A DNA stretch of 64,000 nucleotides. It comes from Lycocorax pyrrhopterus obiensis (Eukaryota; Chordata; Aves; Passeriformes; Paradisaeidae). The translations under genes were made by a program, and so were the position numbers. The first letter of the stretch is position 1; each line of letters starts with the position of its first letter. The notes below the pieces were generated by a model. That model searched no databases. It saw only the letters and a program-made list of their open reading frames with translations, and was not told where the DNA came from. Location of the stretch: the NCBI GenBank assembly GCA_014706295.1, contig JACSVZ010000001.1:37434318-37498317 (forward strand), read 5' to 3'. Below are positions 58,296-64,000 of this stretch, piece by piece.

Positions 58296-58617
58296 TGGCC
58301 TACAAGAAAAATGGAAAGGGCATGATAGGCCCTTTTTAGAAGGGCATGTAGTGATAGGACAAGGGGGAATGGCTTTAAACTAAAAGAGGGCAGGTTTTGA
58401 TAGATATTAGGAAGAAATTATTCACTTTGAGCACGGTGAGGCACTGGAACAGGTTTCCCAGAGAAGCTGTTGATGCTCCATCCCTGGAAGTGTTCAAGGC
58501 AAGTTTGGATATGGCTTTGAGCAACCTGGTCCAGTAAAAGGTATCCTTGCCCATGGCAGGGGGGTTGAACTAGATGATGTTGAATGTCCCTTCCAGCCTG
58601 AATTATTCTATGATTCT
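58296..58617 (+). mobile_element. CR1 LINE, short 3' end
   Basis: It starts GGCCTACAAGAAAAATGG and carries an insertion of about 10 bp (near 58320-58330). It continues GGGCATGTAGTGATAGGACAAGG, TTTAAACTAAAAGAGGGCAGG, GAGGCACTGGAACAGGTTTCCCAGAGAAGCTG and GTTGAACTAGATGATGTTGAA, ending in ATTATTCTATGATTCTTTG. It is about 320 bp and comparatively little diverged, so probably among the younger copies. It contains only the end of ORF2 and the tail. Confidence 0.92.
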
Positions 58618-59691
58618 TTGTTTGTGTGTAATTTCAAGCCATATAACAGACCTGGTAAACTTGATTCTGAAGTCAAGCACTGCAACCAAAATATCATTGT
58701 CATTCCCCCATTGGTTTTCATGGTTTGTCCATTTTTCCTGTAGCACTTAGGACAGTTTCTTATTTTTTCCACGCTGTATATAAATTTCTCATCATTGAGT
58801 TCAATCTTCATAACCCAGTGGACATAAGTAATTTTCTCTTAAGTATAGATTAAGAAGGTAACTGTTTGCTATAACCTCCTGAGAGTCTGGGAAGACATGT
58901 TCTCCTCTGCGTGCTTCTAGTTAACCTCCAAATTAAGTCAAACAAACTGCTTTGGACCATTTCATTTAAACCACTCTCAGGGACTAAAAGTACATATGAA
59001 GTCAGATATCACATTTCATCTGAAAGGAAGTCATCTCATCAACAAATTGAAATATTTGTCTCTTGAACCTTTTTTCTCAGGTGTAGTGCTTGATGAAAAT
59101 CTATTCTAATGTGAAGGCAATATGCTAGATTAAAGCAAATCCACAGATGCTTTACAGCAGTCTGTTCTGACTTTATTGTGAGATAATAGAGAAGTTCTAC
59201 TCCATGACTGAAAGGGTTAATATAGTGATTACATAGGTTTTCAATTGAGAAACCAAAACTAGTAGAAGACCACTGAATTTTGTGCACGTGAACATGAATT
59301 AGCATGGTCAGTGTATTCAGAGTAAAGTTTTGATTTACATTTTGCATGCCCCAGCTTCCATCTGTACCAGGTTTAGTACATGCTAGGGTGACCAATATAT
59401 TTCTGCAAAATATGTTAGCATATTAATGCAGGCTCTCGACTGAATTCCAATGATGATTAAGTCATAGATTTAGTTATATTTCACTTAAAATAATAGAACC
59501 TTTGTATGTTCAAGTATACCTTGGGTATGAGTTGTTCTGTATCACTGATCATTCATATTCCTTTCTTTTGGACTCTCTCCATCATTCTTTGAAAGTCAAC
59601 ATATTAGAGCTGCTGAAACTTTGTTAGTAGACTGGAAAATTAGTCATATTTCTGTATGTGATGACATAAGACATAGGAATGACTGTGTAAC
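58618..59691. other. Unique AT-rich DNA, nothing recognised
   Basis: The 118-codon minus frame at 59039-59395 has no recognised domain and is taken as chance. Nothing else is seen. Confidence 0.6.
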
Positions 59692-59792
59692 TTTTATTTT
59701 ATTTTATTTTATTTTATTTTATTTTATTTTATTTTACTTAATATTTTATTTTATTTTATTTTATTTTATTTTATTTTATTTTATTTTATTTT
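59692..59792. repeat. (TTTTA)n pentanucleotide microsatellite, about 100 bp
   Basis: About 18 to 19 TTTTA units are broken once by ACTTAATA at about 59736-59743. Both arms are otherwise pure. The tract creates a spurious Phe-Ile-Leu-Tyr-rich open frame. Confidence 0.97.
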
Positions 59793-62700
59793 TATCCAAG
59801 AATCTGAAATTTCCATCCCATGTTCATTTTGTGTAGATATCATCAACGTGATTTTACCTGAGAAAACCATACTGCTTGTTTAACACACAATGGATAATCC
59901 CAGACGTCATGAAGAAGACAAAACAAAGTGAAAGTAAACAAGGGAAAGTTTGATTAAAATGTCATCACATTTACTTCTCAGATTTTTCCACTTTCAAGAG
60001 AAGTAACTGTATTGCCAAACTGCAGACTTTCTAAGCTTTCATCTGTTTTACTAGCTAGCTTTGTTTCATGCGTGTATACAGCATGGTCAGCTAAAATCTT
60101 TGCTTAGATATGCATCAGAAGATTTCCAGGTGTGTGAGATGTGATTCATTGTAAGAAATACCATTGTTTATTTCCTAATACTGAAATCTATTCAACCTTT
60201 ATACTTTAATATGAATTAATTTTTATGAAATTTCAAAGAGAACTTATATTCTAAAATACTCTATTACTTGACCATGAGGAAAAATAAAAGAATTACTGTC
60301 AGTAAATACCTTCAAGGTTTGCAGACAAAATTTGGAAGATAACTCGGGTACTGCACCTTTAAATATTACTTGGTTTAGTAACTTCAAAATAATAATAATT
60401 AAAAAAAGCTCCACTAGGTCACTTTGCACCTTCTCCTTGGCTAAATTGGACACTCTTGCTGCAGCTATGATATCATGTTGCATATTTGGAAACTTGACAT
60501 ATGTCACACTGAGGACAAGAAGATTAAAGTGCTTTCCTTTTCCACTGTTTTCCTGACAATTAATTCTATAGTGCCTCAAGACCTAGAATATGCAGCTTGC
60601 TTAATAATGCTCTTTGAACTTTGTAATGATTGATCTATTGCAATTAAACTTTGAACTCTGAATATTACCAGGTCATCTTATTGTTGGCAGTAGTAGACCT
60701 GTGAGTACTCTTTAAAATGAAATCCTATGGTTAAGTCACTGATCCAAGAAAGGACAAAAACCGTATCATCTAAATGGCCAACAATACCCTCCTTTGCAGA
60801 GGGAAATTAAAACATGGAGAACAGTCACATTGAAATGGGAACATATTTCTAATTCAACACTGAATTGTGTAATTGTCATTATTAAATAGGTCCACTACTC
60901 CAGTATAACATTTCAAAATAAAACAAAATAAGCAAAGTGCTGTGCTAGAAACCAGAGTTCTCAGGAGCTTTGAACAGACCATTTTCTTAAAAATGTCAAA
61001 TTCTGATGCCAAAAGTTGCCACTCATATCCAAGCTCTGTAGTCAAACTGAGACATAAACCCCTGTCCCTGTAGTAACATTAATGTATTTAGTAGTTAGGA
61101 GACTCAGACGAGATGTGGCAGAGAGAAATTCAAGCTTTTCTTCAGCATCAGATAGACCAAGGAAAATCATGTCTTTCACATCTCACTGCATCCTCTGAAC
61201 ATTGAAACCTGGTGGATTTCTCTAGTGCCATACAGACTTCTTTACTAATTAGCTTTAGCTTTGATTTTTTTCTCAGTATTCGAATAACAGAAACTCTCAT
61301 GTTTTCTCAAGAAATAGAATGATTGCTTTTTACCTTTTGCTGTCACAGCAGGAAGCCATTCTATTCTTAGATTTCTTTACTATTTAGATGAATGATAAAA
61401 GCTCAGATAATTTGGATACTTTCTTCTGAATTGCGGGCTGAATTTTATGTTGCACAGTGATTTTGAAATATGGAAAAAGGGGTCTGACTTTTTTTTTGCT
61501 TTAATTCTAAGGAGTTAAAGATGTTAATCCCAATTATCTATATATGGAAGAAAGAATGGCAATTTTACATTGTGGGTTTTCCTAAAATTTTCCCAGAATG
61601 TTGTATCTTTAGATGAACCTGTTCACATATGAGAATGGTCAAATAATCTAGAGACTACAATAGACTATTGGAAAGTCTTGAATATGAAATAAATCTTGAC
61701 CCTGTATAGATGCAAAGAATTAAATATAAATGCATAGGTTTAGATAGACAGAGGCATCATAGAGAGGATACAAACCTGCTTCCAAAATGTTTCTTTCAAA
61801 TAAGATGATAAAATGTTCTTCAGGGTGTTCATCTATCATGGAATTATGTGTAGTTATAATTCCACATCATCAAATTCATGAACAACTGCTATCCTTCTTT
61901 TAATTTCTTCCAACAGGCCATGCCATCTTCTGTTTGCCTTCATGTTAGACAACAAAAACAAGACAGTGAGAGCATGTCAACTTTTATATTTATTTCCTAG
62001 CATTTGAATAAGAATAATGTATCAAAAAAAAACCTTTAAAACTTTAACAGCTGCAGATTTCCACAGAGGCCTAATATTCTACTTACTTTAAAACACATCG
62101 GAAAAAGACAGGAAGAACTTCTAAGAGAAGAAAACATAAGAGTTTCCTCAACTTTACAGTATACTTTCTATTTTCCACTCAGAGAAGATAAAGCATTAGT
62201 TTTCACCAAAACCATACGAATATCATTTTCTCTATACAGGGCAAGGCAATACAACTTATTTTAGTGACTTATGAAATCCAAAGGTTGTGCCTTACTTTCC
62301 TTTCCAAAATATGACTTCGCATAAGATATATAGATAGTGTGCACAGTCTTACATTTTCATCACATCTTCTGCTTCATAAATGAATCCTTACTTTTTCCTG
62401 ATTGGGTCTTCTATGAAAAATCGTAATTCGGAAGAGTTTATTGCTGCCATACTTTTTCATCCAGCACTATCCTGGCTGCTGTTTTGCCAGGAGTCAGCTC
62501 TGGGCTGGGTTCTTCAGGAGAGTTTGGATGAGCTGCTGTGTAACTGACTGTCAGATTTCACTTTGCTTTACAAGCAACAAGCAGAGCTACACAGTTTCAG
62601 ATAGAAGAACAGCATTTTAAAAATATGGTTCACAAAGAGGGAGCCCCCCAAAAAAACCCAAATGCTTCCTCCTATATCATACATCAGGAAACAGGGAAAA

Positions 62701-64000
62701 AGAAACATAACCCAAACCACCAAAAACATTTAGAAAAATAAAAACTACTATCATAGAAGAAGACATAATTTCTGAGGAAACAAATCACACACACTTATGA
62801 AATTTTTTCCTTCAAATGACAGTAGAAGAAGAAATTAATTGTGGCACCATGTATTACATGCTTAGTCAGTACATAAGTATCATATAGCTTTTTTCTTTAA
62901 CCACAACAAAAGCATTTTCTAGACATCTAATAGTAGCAGTTGATATTCCATTTTGTTCAGTAGCTTTCCCAAAGGTAAACTTGTCCTTGACAATTGACGG
63001 TGCTTTTTATTACCCATATAGATTATAAAAACCTATATGGGGCTATCTTTGTATTATTTAAAACTTGAAGGTACTTTCTGAATGAATTGTTCCCTCTAAT
63101 GATTTCAAAGTCACATTAGGAAAAATTAAGAGCAGTTTTATCTTAAAGAGTAGGGTGCATCCTCAGCTTCTGGAAAGAGTTCTGTTTACTGGAGATTAGC
63201 ACAGAGGAAGAAGAAATTAAAAATCAACTCTAGACTTCTGGAGTAAATTCTCAGAAACCAAACTACTCACAGCCTTGAGTAATGAGGTCACTGGAGAAGT
63301 ATATTCTTGCTCAAGAAAATGCACAGCAGAGTGCAATAAGATCATCTAATTTCCTATACTGTTCCACTTTAACCACAGCAATTTTTCCTACATTTTATAC
63401 ACAATAGTCAGGAAACATTAAGGAAATCACTTGTTCAGAAAGCTTGCTAAACTTACATATGAGCTTTCCAAAACAAACCTTTACTTGCAAAAGTATACAA
63501 CATTTAGTATGCCTATAGTGAGAGTTTTAATTATTTAAGATATTTTTAAATCTCCCCAATGTATTTAATGATTTTTTCCCTTTTACTATTAAAAGAAAAA
63601 TCACACTCACTAATTCTTTTTTTTTTCATTGTTTTCAAGTTATCCCATGGATAATATATTTTAACAATAATCAAGAGCCATTCTTAAAATGAAAATATTC
63701 CTTCTAGTACCAAAGCAACATAGTTTCAATGTCTTTGGGGGGATTTTACTGTGTTTCAGTTCCAAACTTATTTAACTTTTCTTACATGTTCCATATCCTT
63801 AGGCCTGGCACTCATCATGTTAGCCAGCTAAGACTGGCTAGCACATCACTGCTTGTTCCAAAATAATTTGAGATTGAAAGCTTCTTTCATCTTTCTTCCC
63901 CTATGCACTGACTCACCTTCCACCCTTACAAGAGATATGTTATTATCTTGTTTAGTTGACTTTACCACATCATCTCTGACAGGAAGATAAAGTTTCCAGT
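59793..64000. other. Unique AT-rich DNA to window end
   Basis: I recognise no mobile element, RNA gene or exon. Short T and A runs (about 61490-61498, 62024-62031, 63618-63627) are the only low-complexity parts. The 111-codon minus frame at 60244-60579 overlaps a 74-codon plus frame, and neither is recognisable. Confidence 0.58.

Noticed and set aside
59621..59836. Phe/Ile/Leu/Tyr-rich open frame that looks like a membrane protein
   Set aside because: It is the translation of the (TTTTA)n microsatellite.

Overview
The window looks like AT-rich, non-coding DNA from a bird nuclear genome, either intergenic or inside a very large intron. The diagnostic signs are repeated CR1 retrotransposon 3' ends with the avian octamer tail (ATTCTRTG-type), two CR1 3'-end types, and at least seven long terminal repeats (LTRs) of avian endogenous retroviruses. 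I see no convincing host protein-coding gene, tRNA, rRNA, CRISPR array or operon-like arrangement. Most open frames lie inside CR1 or LTR copies or look like chance. Family assignments rest on recall of CR1 and LTR consensus sequences, not on a search.

Layout. From 1 to about 26.2 kb the sequence is crowded with insertions: CR1 fragments at 1-502(+), 8779-9266(-), 14367-16445(-), 17995-18180(-), 18660-20715(+, in three pieces), 19728-20433(-) and 25245-26190(+); and LTRs at 3848-4390(-), 6393-7463(-), 11317-12665(+), 18889-19531(+), 23376-23740(+) and 23962-24555(+). From 26.2 to 64 kb insertions are sparse: CR1 at 32440-33632(+), 37438-38170(+), 42695-44075(-), 48425-48483(+) and 58296-58617(+), one LTR at 54406-54993(-), and microsatellites at 46293-46380 and 59692-59792.

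How the parts relate. All LTRs appear solo: no primer-binding site, gag, pol or env remnant is attached to any of them. Two LTR families occur twice, each time in opposite orientation (6393-7463 with 11317-12665; 23962-24555 with 54406-54993). The clearest history is at 18660-20715. There an old plus-strand CR1 was hit by a retroviral LTR, which left a perfect 6-bp target duplication, and separately by an opposite-strand CR1 with an eight-unit octamer tail. All CR1 copies are 5'-truncated or internally deleted, and every reverse-transcriptase active site still covered is mutated or deleted.

The most interesting local structures are a duplicated U3 unit carrying an AP-1 motif in each copy (4235-4358), a perfect 16-bp inverted repeat spanning an LTR end (24520-24566), a recent 44-bp tandem duplication in a CR1 (43341-43428), and a CpG-dense patch inside an LTR (about 11560-11735). 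I found nothing that amounts to an undescribed multi-gene system.
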